Shown piece after piece: positions 63,989 to 64,000 of a stretch of DNA of 64,000 bases (positions are counted from its first letter, which is position 1; each line of letters opens with the position of its first letter). The notes under the pieces were generated by a model. That model was not told where the DNA came from, searched no databases, and worked only from the letters and a program-made list of their open reading frames with translations. The stretch comes from Chaetoderma sp. LZ-2023a (taxonomy: Eukaryota; Mollusca; Caudofoveata; Chaetodermatida; Chaetodermatidae): positions 78,623,482-78,687,481 of the forward strand of contig CM067371.1 of NCBI GenBank assembly GCA_034401795.1. The letters run 5' to 3'. The position numbers were made by a program, and so were the translations under genes.

Positions 63989-64000
63989 ACTACCTAACCT

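Noticed and set aside
63485..63997. Open frame through the N run
   Set aside because: It is an assembly gap; there is no sequence to translate.

Overview
The window is eukaryotic. It has spliced genes with GT-AG introns, very little coding sequence, many microsatellites, and a dense population of transposable elements typical of marine invertebrates: a Penelope-like element, DIRS, Harbinger, Tc1, Ty3/gypsy, RNase H-bearing LINEs, a SINE and palindromic MITEs. A mollusc, another lophotrochozoan, a hemichordate or a lancelet would all fit; the sequence alone does not decide. It ends in a 500-N scaffold gap (63489-63988).

Layout. 1-10124: two head-to-tail copies of a Penelope-like retroelement (PLE) on the minus strand, each with an ORF1 (proline-rich, SGNH-hydrolase-like) and an ORF2 (reverse transcriptase plus GIY-YIG endonuclease). 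In both copies ORF1 ends exactly on a canonical -1 frameshift heptamer, TTTAAAC followed by TAA, and ORF2 continues in the -1 frame with no nearby ATG. 10125-13680: microsatellites, foldbacks and MITE pieces. 13696-14313: an acidic protein with a damaged C2H2 finger. 14850-18710: a decayed DIRS retrotransposon split by a LINE 3' fragment. 20781-24919: a spliced Harbinger transposase whose intron contains an antisense exon of a MADF-type partner gene, interrupted by a complete 1661-bp Tc1 element with an intact transposase. 28103-29814: a second, internally deleted Harbinger pair, with a MITE inserted in the transposase exon and flanked by a TTA target duplication. 32600-33620: a gypsy pol relic. 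33600-38750: repeats, MITEs and a retroposed SINE with a 12-bp target duplication.

39003-61832 (minus strand): an eight-exon host gene can be assembled entirely from splice sites and phases. The exons total 1020 nt (339 codons plus stop) and predict a signal peptide, two related Cys/Trp modules and a laminin-G-like C-terminal region. Its introns, up to about 8 kb, hold MITEs, a LINE fragment, an unrelated relic gene and long trinucleotide repeats.

Two MITE families (A and B) share a central palindrome of about 90 bp that also occurs on its own elsewhere. Diverged copies keep the stem paired although its inner sequence differs. Family A copies also carry clusters of the CRE palindrome TGACGTCA, and both families carry a consensus splice donor (CAG|GTAAG) beside the palindrome. 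The strongest candidates for something undescribed are the PLE frameshift fusion and this modular hairpin system.
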